Shown: piece by piece, positions 5,481 to 12,851 of the stretch | Numbering within the stretch: position 1 is the stretch's first letter | Layout: every line of letters starts with the position of its first letter | From: an uncultured Bacteroidota bacterium | GTDB lineage: Bacteria > Bacteroidota > Bacteroidia > Bacteroidales > CAIWKO01 | Assembly: GCA_937934705.1 (NCBI GenBank) | Contig: CALGYY010000257.1 | Coordinates: 1 to 12,940 of the forward strand | Length of the DNA: 12,940 nt | Reading direction: 5' to 3' | Position numbers and translations under genes: made by a program | Notes under the pieces: generated by a model | The model's database searches: none | Told to the model about the DNA's origin: nothing | The model's input: only the letters and a program-made list of their open reading frames with translations

Positions 5481-7724
5481 GTGAAAACTTTTATCCTTCG
5501 CATCAGTGGCCTCGTTCAGGGAGTTGGTTTCCGGCCTTATGTTTTCCGGATGGCCACACGCATGGGTATAACAGGAAGCGTTGAGAACAACAACCAGGGG
5601 GTGATCATTAAGATAAGGGCCGGTGATGATGACCTCAGCAGCTTCATCCGTTGTCTGAAAGATGAAGCCCCGCCGGTGTCAAGGATAGAAAATATCACTG
5701 TTGAAACCTGTGATCTGGAGTTACCGCACGGGTTTCATATCATCAGCAGCAGCAGTCATTCTGCTGAGGTGACCGAAGTCAGCCCCGATATCGCGGTTTG
5801 CAGCGACTGCCTGGAAGATATGAAACAGCAGCCCCACCGGATCGCTTATCCCTTTATCAACTGCACCAATTGCGGCCCCCGCTTCACCATCATCCGCGAT
5901 CTGCCTTACGACAGAGCGCTGACCACCATGCAGCCTTTCATCATGTGCGATACCTGCCGGGCCGAATATTCCGATATCGCCGACCGCCGTTTTCATGCAC
6001 AGCCTGTGGCCTGCCTCCACTGCGGTCCCTCCTACACACTGCATACTGAAAATATAATAAAAACGGAAATACACGATATTATAGAATATGCTTCAGGCAT
6101 TCTGAAGAAGGGCAAAGTCATCGCAGTGAAAGGAATGGGGGGTTATTTCCTGATGTGTAACGCCTTGGATGCAGAAGCCTGCGGCCGATTGAGGGAGATC
6201 AAAAAGAGGGAATCGAAACCCTTTGCCCTTATGTTCCGCGACCTGGAAACCCTGCGCTTATACGCTTCCGCCAGTGAGAGGGAAGCCGGGGCACTCACTT
6301 CGTTCAGGCGCCCCGTGGTCCTGTTGAAACAGACCCGGGAAATGCCCCGTGAGATCAATGGCGCACTGGGAAGAATCGGCTGTATGTTGCCTTATATGCC
6401 GGTTCATTATATGCTATTTGAGCAATGCGGAATGGATGCCCTGGTGATGACCAGCGGCAATTTCTCGGATGCTCCCATACTGATCTCTGATCAGGAAGCG
6501 CATACGGTTTTTGCGGCATCCGGAACGCCGGTAATATCCTATAACCGGGAGATATATAACCGCTGTGATGATTCGGTTATGATGCTGGTGAACAACAAAG
6601 CCCGGCTTATCAGGCGTTCCAGGGGCTTTGTCCCGCAACCCCTGCGTCTTTCCATGAAGACTGAAGGCATCCTGGCCTGTGGCGCCGGACTGAAGAATAC
6701 TTTCTGTATCGGTAAAGGGGAGCAGGCTATCATGAGCCAGCATATCGGTGATCTGGACAATGCGGCCACTTATGAATTTTATACGGAATCCGTCGCGCGC
6801 TTCAGCAAGCTTTTCCGTATGACACCCGACAGGGTGGTTTGCGATCTGCATCCGGATTATCTCTCGTCACGCTTCGCCGCAGAAAGCGGTCTGCCCATGA
6901 TTCAGGTGCAGCATCACCATGCCCATATCGCTTCTGTCATGGCCGAGCATGGCGTTACGGAACCCCTGATCGGTGTCAGTTTCGACGGTACGGGACTGGG
7001 TGATGACGGCGCCATCTGGGGCGGGGAATTCATGATTTGTGACCTGAGATCTTACAGAAGAGTCAACCACCTGAAGTATTTGCCTATGCCCGGTGGTGAC
7101 CTCGCCGCCACGCAGAGCTGGAGGATGGCAGTATCCTGTCTTTATGAAGCATTCGGACCGGCTTTCACCGGTTTCGACCTGCCTTTCCTGCGGGCAGTAG
7201 ATCCGCAAAAAGTACGAATGCTGATCCAGGGTATCGAGAGCCGGCTGAATTGTCCGCCCACTTCCAGTGCAGGTCGCCTGTTCGATGCCGTGTCAGCACT
7301 CACGGGCGTTTGTCTGCATCATGCCTATGAAGCTGAGGGACCGATGCTCATGGAGGCCCTGGCCGATCCGCATTGCAGGGATTCTTATCCTTATGATAAC
7401 GACACTGATGGCATCTCCATGCTTCCGGCCATCAGGGCTATCGTTGACGATCTGCTGCATGCGGTTCCCGTGGGGATTATCTCCGCGAAATTTCATCATA
7501 CCCTGGTCCGTATGATCACCGAACAGTGTGTCCTCCTGAGAGATGAAAGCGGTATCCGAACGGTGGCCTTGTCAGGCGGTGTTTTTCAGAATGCCCTGCT
7601 CCTTGAAAGCCTGGAAAACGGCCTGGAATCATCGGGCTTCACAGTGCTGACCAATCTGGCTGTACCTTCCAACGACGGAGGGATCGCCCTCGGACAACTG
7701 GCTGTGGCGGCAGCACGATCCTGA
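5481..7724 (+). CDS. hypF: Carbamoyltransferase HypF, [NiFe] hydrogenase maturation
   Basis: HypF turns carbamoyl phosphate and ATP into a carbamoyl group and transfers it to HypE, the first step in making the CN ligands of the [NiFe] site. Counted from the GTG, the protein has 747 residues, normal for the family. An acylphosphatase domain comes first (GLVQGVGFRPYVFRMA, about 11-26). Four CxxC pairs follow (C107/C110, C128/C131, C156/C159, C178/C181), forming the zinc-finger region. A YrdC-like domain (KRESKPFALM, about 242-251; RRSRGFVP, about 378-385) is next. The C-terminal Kae1-like domain has VQHHHAHI (H478-H480, H482), FDGTGLGDDGAIWGGEF and SGGVFQN (698-704). A TTG nine bases upstream is also in frame, but it forms part of the -7 promoter box, so the GTG is preferred. 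No Shine-Dalgarno motif is visible. hypF diverges from the hdr-mvh operon whose hydrogenase it should mature. Confidence 0.95.
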   Translation: MKTFILRISGLVQGVGFRPYVFRMATRMGITGSVENNNQGVIIKIRAGDDDLSSFIRCLKDEAPPVSRIENITVETCDLELPHGFHIISSSSHSAEVTEVSPDIAVCSDCLEDMKQQPHRIAYPFINCTNCGPRFTIIRDLPYDRALTTMQPFIMCDTCRAEYSDIADRRFHAQPVACLHCGPSYTLHTENIIKTEIHDIIEYASGILKKGKVIAVKGMGGYFLMCNALDAEACGRLREIKKRESKPFALMFRDLETLRLYASASEREAGALTSFRRPVVLLKQTREMPREINGALGRIGCMLPYMPVHYMLFEQCGMDALVMTSGNFSDAPILISDQEAHTVFAASGTPVISYNREIYNRCDDSVMMLVNNKARLIRRSRGFVPQPLRLSMKTEGILACGAGLKNTFCIGKGEQAIMSQHIGDLDNAATYEFYTESVARFSKLFRMTPDRVVCDLHPDYLSSRFAAESGLPMIQVQHHHAHIASVMAEHGVTEPLIGVSFDGTGLGDDGAIWGGEFMICDLRSYRRVNHLKYLPMPGGDLAATQSWRMAVSCLYEAFGPAFTGFDLPFLRAVDPQKVRMLIQGIESRLNCPPTSSAGRLFDAVSALTGVCLHHAYEAEGPMLMEALADPHCRDSYPYDNDTDGISMLPAIRAIVDDLLHAVPVGIISAKFHHTLVRMITEQCVLLRDESGIRTVALSGGVFQNALLLESLENGLESSGFTVLTNLAVPSNDGGIALGQLAVAAARS

Positions 7725-7770
7725 AGCGGATCGGGATTCATCCGGTCATTACCGTTACAGGGATTAATCT

Positions 7771-7778
7771 TACCTTTG
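7771..7778 (+). promoter_or_regulatory. Probable -7 promoter box of hypC-hypD
   Basis: TACCTTTG fits the Bacteroidota TAnnTTTG box and lies in the 69-base gap between hypF and hypC. The start site would be near 7784, about ten bases before the hypC ATG. No clear -33 TTG is seen at the right distance, so read-through from hypF may contribute. Confidence 0.45.
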
Positions 7779-7793
7779 TCAAAAATCTCAAGC

Positions 7794-8036
7794 ATGTGTC
7801 TCAGTATTCCGGCTGAAATTATTTCCCTCGAAGGAACCATGGCCAAAGTTTCCATTGGCGGTGCCATTGCTGATGCTTCCGTTCAGCTTATCGATAACCC
7901 GAAGGTGGGAGATTTCGTTTTGCTTCACACCGGCTTTGCCATCGAAAGGATCAGCCCTGAAGAAGCGGCTGAAAATATGCGCTACCTCAAAGAACTGGAT
8001 GAAGCAGGTAACGATATGGAGATCGACCTGAAGTAA
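7794..8036 (+). CDS. hypC: Hydrogenase maturation chaperone HypC
   Basis: HypC is a small chaperone that works with HypD to carry the Fe(CN)2CO group to the hydrogenase large subunit. From the ATG at 7794 it has 80 residues, the usual size. It begins MCLSIPAEII; the second-position cysteine is the essential family residue. The typical core follows, with VGDFVLLHTGFAIERI (H45), and the protein ends in an acidic tail. A TTG six codons upstream is in frame, but it lies in the probable -7 promoter box and would bury the cysteine that must be near-terminal, so it is rejected. The gene ends two bases before hypD. The target is probably the MvhA encoded across the divergent promoter. Confidence 0.95.
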   Translation: MCLSIPAEIISLEGTMAKVSIGGAIADASVQLIDNPKVGDFVLLHTGFAIERISPEEAAENMRYLKELDEAGNDMEIDLK

Positions 8037-8038
8037 AC

Positions 8039-9118
8039 ATGAAGTACCTGAACGAATACAGGAATCCTGAACTGGTCAGCGCCCTGGTGAGGGAGATCAG
8101 AAGAAGCTCCCGCAGGGAAATCGCCCTCATGGAAGTTTGCGGCGGTCACACCATGGCCATCCACCGTTATGGTATCCCGGCCCTGCTTCCGGAGAACATC
8201 CGCCTGCTGAGCGGTCCCGGCTGCCCCGTTTGCGTGAGTTCACGCTCTTTCGTGGATCACGCCATTGCACTGGCACAAATGCCCGGAATGACCATCACTA
8301 CGTACGGCGATCTGATCAGGGTTCCGGGAACCTTGTCGTCGCTTGATGAGGCCAGGGCTTCAGGCTGCGATGTCAGAATCGTAGGTTCCACCCTGGAAGC
8401 CATCGCCCTGGCCAGGGCAAATCCGGAACGCAAAGTGGTTTTCCTGGGGATAGGTTTCGAAACCACAGCCCCGGGCAGCGCAGCAGCGGCTCAGATGGCC
8501 ATGCAGCAGGGAATCAATAATTTCAGCCTGCTTTCAGCACATAAGATCATGCCTCCCGCCATGGAAGCCCTGATTACCGAGGGTGTCAGGATCAACGGCT
8601 ATATTTGTCCGGGACACGTCAGCGCCATCACCGGTGCATCCATCTATGATTTCATCCCGGAGAAATATGGACTGGGTTGCGTGATCGCGGGATTTGAACC
8701 CACCGATATCCTGCAGTCCATCCTGATGCTGGTTAAACAGATCGAAGAAGGGCGCCCTGCCGTTGAGATCCAGTACCGGCGCGCGGTTCAGCAAGAGGGA
8801 AACCTTAAAGCGCAGGCCTTGCTCAGCGAGGTGTTTGAATTGTGTGACGACTGGTGGCGCGGCTTCGGAACCATTCCAGCCAGCGGGCTGAGGCTGAAAG
8901 AACAGTATAAAGCCTTTGATGCTGCAGCGCTTTTTAAGGTCAGCCTTCCCGAACCCAAAGAAGAGAAGGGCTGCATATGCGGCGAACTTCTTAAAGGACT
9001 GAAAAAACCATCCGATTGCAAGCTGTTTGCAAAGATCTGTACACCGGAGAACCCGGTGGGTGCATGCATGGTCTCAAACGAGGGTGCCTGTGCCGCTTTC
9101 TATCGTTACGGACGCTGA
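8039..9118 (+). CDS. hypD: Hydrogenase maturation protein HypD
   Basis: HypD is the iron-sulfur scaffold on which, with HypC and HypE, the Fe(CN)2CO unit is built. The 359-residue protein has the family motifs in order: MEVCGGHTMAIHRYG (C34), LSGPGCPVC (C62, C65), LGIGFETTAP (about 136-145), HKIMPP, GYICPGHVSAITG and GFEPTDIL. A C-terminal cysteine cluster (C312, C314, C327, C334, C343, C351) should supply the [4Fe-4S] ligands. It starts two bases after the hypC stop, so the two are co-transcribed. No Shine-Dalgarno motif is apparent. The usual partner hypE does not follow; the next gene is on the opposite strand, with its stop codon directly abutting that of hypD and no terminator visible. 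Confidence 0.96.
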   Translation: MKYLNEYRNPELVSALVREIRRSSRREIALMEVCGGHTMAIHRYGIPALLPENIRLLSGPGCPVCVSSRSFVDHAIALAQMPGMTITTYGDLIRVPGTLSSLDEARASGCDVRIVGSTLEAIALARANPERKVVFLGIGFETTAPGSAAAAQMAMQQGINNFSLLSAHKIMPPAMEALITEGVRINGYICPGHVSAITGASIYDFIPEKYGLGCVIAGFEPTDILQSILMLVKQIEEGRPAVEIQYRRAVQQEGNLKAQALLSEVFELCDDWWRGFGTIPASGLRLKEQYKAFDAAALFKVSLPEPKEEKGCICGELLKGLKKPSDCKLFAKICTPENPVGACMVSNEGACAAFYRYGR

Positions 9119-10588
9119 TCAGGGCCTGACAAACTTGCCCAGAAGGCTGCGTTTTCCGTCCTCTTCCAGATATAACAGATAACATCCCTGACTCAGACCG
9201 GCCGTTTGAATGTTCATCCCGGAAGCATTCAGAGTGAATCCCGGATAGTAAGTCCGCATGGACTCATCAATCAGAAGCGGCGCTGATTTTTCCAGGCCCT
9301 GACTGCTTACGATGGTGATCTCCTCCCTGAAAGGATTGGGATAAGCGTACAGGCCTGTGGAAGGATCCAGCGGGATCAGCGTCACCTGTATGCTGTCGCC
9401 GGCCTGGCAGCCGCTGCTGTCGGTAATGACCAAAGTGTAAATGCCCGATTGGGTGACCGTAAAAAACTGCCCCGAACCATTTCCCTGGTTCCAGTTGTAA
9501 GAAAGGTATCCGTTTCCACCGTCCAGCACCAGGTAAGTGCCGCACAGACTGAGGTCGTGGCCCAGCTCCAGAACCGGGGGAGGATGTATGCCCATCATGA
9601 TGGTGTCGCGGCTGACACAGAGGGCAGAGTCGGTGACCATCACGCTATACGCTCCGCTTTCTGTAACCAGCAAAGCCGGATTGTACGACAAGCCGTTGTT
9701 CCAGTTGTATGCCATCATCCCGGGACAGGCGTACAGCATATATTCGCTTCCGCATAAGGAGGTGTCGCTGCCTAAATCAAGCGCAGGGAGGGGATTGAAG
9801 GTCAATGCGATGGTATCAGTGGCGCTGCATCCGAAAGTGTCGGTCACCCCGACGGAATAGATGCCGCTTTCACAGGCAGTAAGTTCAGTTCCTGAAGTGC
9901 TGTCGTTCCAGAAGTATTGCGCATAGCCGGCGCCGGCGCTGAGAATCAGGCTGTCTCCTTCGCAGAGCGACTGATCGGATCCCAGATTGAGGGGCGGTCC
10001 CGGATGTATGGTGACATTGACGGGTTCGGAGGTAACCTCACAGCCGGTGAGATAATTGGTCACAGTAACCGTGTATGTGCCGCTTTGCGTCACATGGATG
10101 CTTTGGGTGGTTTCGCCGGTGGACCAGAAGTAGCTCTCGTTGAAAGAGGCCCATAACAATATCGTGTCTCCCGCGCAGCCCTGGTTTCCGGGATTAGCGA
10201 GTATGGTGGCGCTTACGGCTGTGGATGTGATGATGACCGGTGTGCTGCTTATCGTTCCCACCGTATAGGGATTGCTGGCGGTGACCCTCACCCTGTAGTT
10301 AATGCCGAAAGGAGTAGTGGAGGGGATGGTTCCTGCAATGACCCCGGTATTCAGCGGAACGGAGCCCATGACGGTAGGATTTGAAAAGTTTCCCGTAGCA
10401 TCCGAAAGTTCAGCGTAAAATATGCAGCCCATGGGGAAACTGCCGCTGCTGCTGTATTGCACGATAATGTTTCCGCCCGCGCAAAAAGACGTCTGCGTCA
10501 GGTTGTTCGTGGTGATGGTCTGAGCACTGAGCTTCAGCACAGCAAATAGAAGGAGAACCAGATGGATGCAGATGATTCTTTTTGTCAC
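9119..10588 (-). CDS. Secreted multi-repeat protein with T9SS type A sorting domain
   Basis: This 489-residue protein is probably exported across the inner membrane by Sec and across the outer membrane by the type IX secretion system. A signal peptide covers residues 1-23 (hydrophobic IHLVLLLFAVL, then SAQ). Residues 24-125 are a beta-rich N-terminal region. Four repeats of about 70 residues follow (about 127-196, 200-266, 270-336, 340-406), of the form LxLGSDxSLC ... YxWN ... SGxYxVxVTDxxGC. Each has a cysteine pair exactly 45 residues apart (C138/C183, C209/C254, C279/C324, C349/C394), probably a disulfide in an Ig- or PKD-like fold. The C-terminus (YPNPF at 416-420, LSQGCYLLYLEEDGK, GKFVRP) is a Por sorting domain. 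The start is GTG, with an in-frame TGA nine bases upstream. Function is unknown; surface adhesion is possible but not shown. Confidence 0.88.
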   Translation of the reverse strand: MTKRIICIHLVLLLFAVLKLSAQTITTNNLTQTSFCAGGNIIVQYSSSGSFPMGCIFYAELSDATGNFSNPTVMGSVPLNTGVIAGTIPSTTPFGINYRVRVTASNPYTVGTISSTPVIITSTAVSATILANPGNQGCAGDTILLWASFNESYFWSTGETTQSIHVTQSGTYTVTVTNYLTGCEVTSEPVNVTIHPGPPLNLGSDQSLCEGDSLILSAGAGYAQYFWNDSTSGTELTACESGIYSVGVTDTFGCSATDTIALTFNPLPALDLGSDTSLCGSEYMLYACPGMMAYNWNNGLSYNPALLVTESGAYSVMVTDSALCVSRDTIMMGIHPPPVLELGHDLSLCGTYLVLDGGNGYLSYNWNQGNGSGQFFTVTQSGIYTLVITDSSGCQAGDSIQVTLIPLDPSTGLYAYPNPFREEITIVSSQGLEKSAPLLIDESMRTYYPGFTLNASGMNIQTAGLSQGCYLLYLEEDGKRSLLGKFVRP

Positions 10589-10621
10589 GGTTGTTCAGGG
10601 GTTTGACTTGATCCGGGTGGA

Positions 10622-10629
10622 CAAAAATA
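10622..10629 (-). promoter_or_regulatory. Probable -7 promoter box of the T9SS cargo gene
   Basis: The minus strand reads TATTTTTG, matching TAnnTTTG. The start site would be near 10616, giving a leader of about 28 bases before the GTG. No good -33 TTG is visible. The box overlaps the T-rich run of the upstream gene's probable terminator. Confidence 0.4.
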
Positions 10630-10690
10630 TAAAAAGCCGTCGACAGAATCAGCGGAGATTATAAATGTTTCTTAAAAGCTGATTGCGGCC
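10624..10690 (-). terminator. Possible intrinsic terminator after the START-domain gene
   Basis: On the minus strand, AATCAGC (10684-10678) pairs perfectly with GCTGATT (10653-10647) across a 24-base AT-rich loop. An outer GCCG (10689-10686) can pair with CGGC (10639-10636), and TTTTTATATTTTT follows directly. The asymmetric internal loop and long hairpin loop make it a weak example. It starts just after the stop codon of the START-domain gene. Confidence 0.35.
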
Positions 10691-10696
10691 GGACTG

Positions 10697-11347
10697 TCAA
10701 AGCTCTTTTACATTATCCATGGTCACCTTCGGATAAAGCGGCGATTCAACCATATTCTTGATATGAAGCAGGTTGTAATATGGTGATTCCGTGATATAGG
10801 CATTCACGATAACGGCCGGGACATACCCCCCGATTTCCGAGTGGGCCTGATAAGTCACTTTGGTAACCCCTTTGGAAACCGGTATGAGCTGCCAGGTGGC
10901 GTTTACTTTCGGCACCCTTACTCTGCCCGATTCTTCAGGAAGATAGTCCTTAACACCGGTAATTGCGATAGTGACAATTTTAGAGGATTCATCCTGGCTC
11001 ACTTTATAATAAATGCAGGCATCGCGGTCGCTGACCGGCCAGGGTGCTTTAACAACATAATAGGAGTATCCGGAAGATTCATTGATCTTTTTGATCCTCC
11101 TGGAATACGCGCAATTATGCATCCATTTGGGATATTCTGATACGCTGTCAATGATCTTCAGGACACCGGCCATATTCGATTTCACAGTAACCTCACCCTT
11201 GAATTCCACAACATTGGAGCCTTCATAACTGCGGGTATACACTTTAACACCGTCCTGGTTCATCTTCAGTTCCCATGACTGCGAAAAAGCAGTTTTTGTA
11301 TAACTTGTGGCAATCAGCAGCAGCAGGACTAAAATCTTGTATTTCAC
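10697..11347 (-). CDS. Secreted START-domain protein (lipid-transfer-like fold)
   Basis: This 216-residue protein has a signal peptide at residues 1-23 (KYKILVLLLLIATSY, then AFSQ) and a START-like domain over the rest. Family-like features are SWELKMNQDGVKVYTR near the start, EYPKWMHNC (71-79), APWPVSDRDACIYY (101-114), a central ATWQLIPV strand, and GGYVPAVIVNAY (173-184) leading into the C-terminal helix that closes the pocket. START folds bind lipids or other hydrophobic ligands; the ligand here is unknown. No lipobox is seen, so the protein is probably periplasmic. It starts with GTG, has no Shine-Dalgarno motif, and diverges from the FISUMP lipoprotein gene across about 300 bases. It is followed by the T9SS cargo gene on the same strand, 108 bases away and probably transcribed separately. 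Confidence 0.85.
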   Translation of the reverse strand: MKYKILVLLLLIATSYTKTAFSQSWELKMNQDGVKVYTRSYEGSNVVEFKGEVTVKSNMAGVLKIIDSVSEYPKWMHNCAYSRRIKKINESSGYSYYVVKAPWPVSDRDACIYYKVSQDESSKIVTIAITGVKDYLPEESGRVRVPKVNATWQLIPVSKGVTKVTYQAHSEIGGYVPAVIVNAYITESPYYNLLHIKNMVESPLYPKVTMDNVKEL

Positions 11348-11397
11348 GATTTCAGATATTTTAGGGTCGGACTAAACAGTATGAAATTACATAAGTA

Positions 11398-11405
11398 CAA
11401 AGGTA
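11398..11405 (-). promoter_or_regulatory. Probable -7 promoter box of the START-domain gene
   Basis: The minus strand reads TACCTTTG, matching TAnnTTTG. The start site would be near 11392, giving a leader of about 45 bases. It lies within the roughly 300-base gene-free divergent region 11348-11648. No clear -33 TTG is seen. Confidence 0.45.
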
Positions 11406-11510
11406 CAATGAAAAAATGAAACAGGAAACACACTTTTGGAAAATGCCCGCCGGAGCGTGTACTCAGCCGGCTTTGATTTGTTGCGGATACTGAAGAAACT
11501 ATGATCATGT

Positions 11511-11518
11511 TAACTTTG
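11511..11518 (+). promoter_or_regulatory. Probable -7 promoter box of the FISUMP lipoprotein gene
   Basis: TAACTTTG matches TAnnTTTG, with a predicted start site near 11524 and a leader of about 125 bases to the preferred ATG. TTG triplets at 11478-11483 are farther upstream than the usual -33 spacing. Apart from this box and the oppositely directed one at 11405-11398, I see nothing definite in the gene-free region 11348-11648. Confidence 0.4.
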
Positions 11519-11648
11519 CTGGTTTTCGGGATGGTTCCGGAGAAAAATCCGTAATTTGAGCCCCTGGTTTTCACGGGACCATGGGGCAGAGGAATTCAGG
11601 AACGGGTCATACAGGGTTCGGATGCTTGACAGGAAATCAGATGCTGGC

Positions 11649-12788
11649 ATGATGGGTTTAAAACATATATATATTGGGTCAGTCGCGGGCTGCGGAGTCT
11701 TGCTTCTGCTCATTCCTGCATTGATTATCTTGCCGGTGGCCTGTTCACCATCTGCTGAGGTCCGGGAAGGGATATGGTGCGATTGTGAGCAGAGGGCAGG
11801 AGAGGAGTTCATCGGAGTATCCGCAAGCCCCCGTTTTCCAGGGCTTCAGTTCGGAGGGGCTGCAGCACGAAGTACGGTTTGTGCACGCTCGGGTGATCAC
11901 TCGGTTTGTCTCGACAGTCGCAACCCTTACGGACTAACCTACCGCATTCCGGATGCGGTTCCCGGCGAGTGTTTCAGGCTGAGGGCCTGGCGGCACCGCA
12001 ATTGTGAAACGGCTTACCTGGTTGCGGCAGCGGAGAACATTGAGTGCTTCTACGTGACCCTCAACACGGCTTCAAAAACAGAGGGAGACTGGGAATTACT
12101 GGAGCTTTGGTTTAATGTACCTGATGCCGCGGCCGGGCAGGACCTGGTGGTGTATGTCTGGAACCCTGATACCCTGGGGCCAGCCTACTTCGATGATTTC
12201 ATGATAAGCTGTCTGCCGGCTTCACCGCGATGGCCCGGTATTGAGGAATCCGTTTTCACGGATGCACGCGATGGGCAGATTTACCGGACGGTCCGTATCG
12301 GCGATCAATGGTGGATGGCGGAGAACCTGAACTTCGCGATTGAAGGTTCGCGGTGTTATGGCGACCTGACGAAAAACTGTGATACGCACGGTCGATTGTA
12401 CAGCTGGCAACAGGCCCGCATGGCGGCACCGGAGGGCTGGAGGCTTCCTGACGATGAAGACTGGATGAAACTGGAACGTTACCTGGGGATGCCTGCTGAT
12501 ACAGCACTGAAATATGGTATGAGGGGCCGTCAGGAAGGACAATTGCTGAAGCAATATGGCATGATGGGTTTTAATGCACTGCCTTCGGGTATGTGTGATG
12601 AGCAGGGCCGCTTCTATTTTGAGAATGCTGATCTTCAGAACGCCTATTTCTGGACAGCCACCGAAACGGATTCCATCTGGGCCTGTTGCCGTGAAGTGGC
12701 CCATGAAAGCGGCATAGGTAAATTCAGAGACCTGAAAAAGAGGATGTTCAGCATCCGCTGTGTGAGAGACGCGGGAAAGGGAGAATAA
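11649..12788 (+). CDS. FISUMP-domain lipoprotein
   Basis: From the ATG at 11649 the protein has 379 residues. A lipoprotein signal peptide comes first (MMGLKHIYIG, a hydrophobic run, lipobox LPVAC with C32), so it should be lipid-anchored, probably in the outer membrane. Residues about 38-187 look like a beta-sandwich carbohydrate-binding-type module (YGLTYRIPDAVPGECFRLRAW; LVVYVWNP; AYFDDFMI). Residues about 205-374 are a FISUMP domain (Fibrobacter succinogenes major paralogous domain): GQIYRTVRIGDQWWMAENLN, CYGD, HGRLYSW, GWRLPDDEDW, FNALPSG, FWTATE, SIRCVRD. The frame is open back to a TTG at 11556 and has other ATGs at 11622 and 11652; 11649 or 11652 gives a normal signal peptide. A weak AGGAAA lies 12 bases before 11649. 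FISUMP function is not established; surface or glycan roles are only inferred. Confidence 0.87.
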   Translation: MMGLKHIYIGSVAGCGVLLLLIPALIILPVACSPSAEVREGIWCDCEQRAGEEFIGVSASPRFPGLQFGGAAARSTVCARSGDHSVCLDSRNPYGLTYRIPDAVPGECFRLRAWRHRNCETAYLVAAAENIECFYVTLNTASKTEGDWELLELWFNVPDAAAGQDLVVYVWNPDTLGPAYFDDFMISCLPASPRWPGIEESVFTDARDGQIYRTVRIGDQWWMAENLNFAIEGSRCYGDLTKNCDTHGRLYSWQQARMAAPEGWRLPDDEDWMKLERYLGMPADTALKYGMRGRQEGQLLKQYGMMGFNALPSGMCDEQGRFYFENADLQNAYFWTATETDSIWACCREVAHESGIGKFRDLKKRMFSIRCVRDAGKGE

Positions 12789-12800
12789 TGCTGCTCTGAG

Positions 12801-12851
12801 AAAAAAACAAAGTGAGCTTGCAGTGCCCCAACTCAGGCCTCACTGCTCACT
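12801..12851 (-). terminator. Probable intrinsic terminator of the tRNA-Arg transcript
   Basis: On the minus strand AGTGAGC (12851-12845) pairs with GCTCACT (12817-12811). An inner AGTG/CACT stem (12844-12841 with 12825-12822) has a four-base bulge on one side, and the loop is about 16 bases. The hairpin is followed directly by TTGTTTTTTT (12810-12801). On the plus strand no T-run follows, so it acts for the tRNA rather than the FISUMP gene. Confidence 0.6.

Noticed and set aside
9100..9160. Terminator between hypD and the T9SS gene
   Set aside because: The only near-pairing (ACGGACGC with GCGTTTTCCGT) needs an insertion, has a long loop and lacks a T-run.
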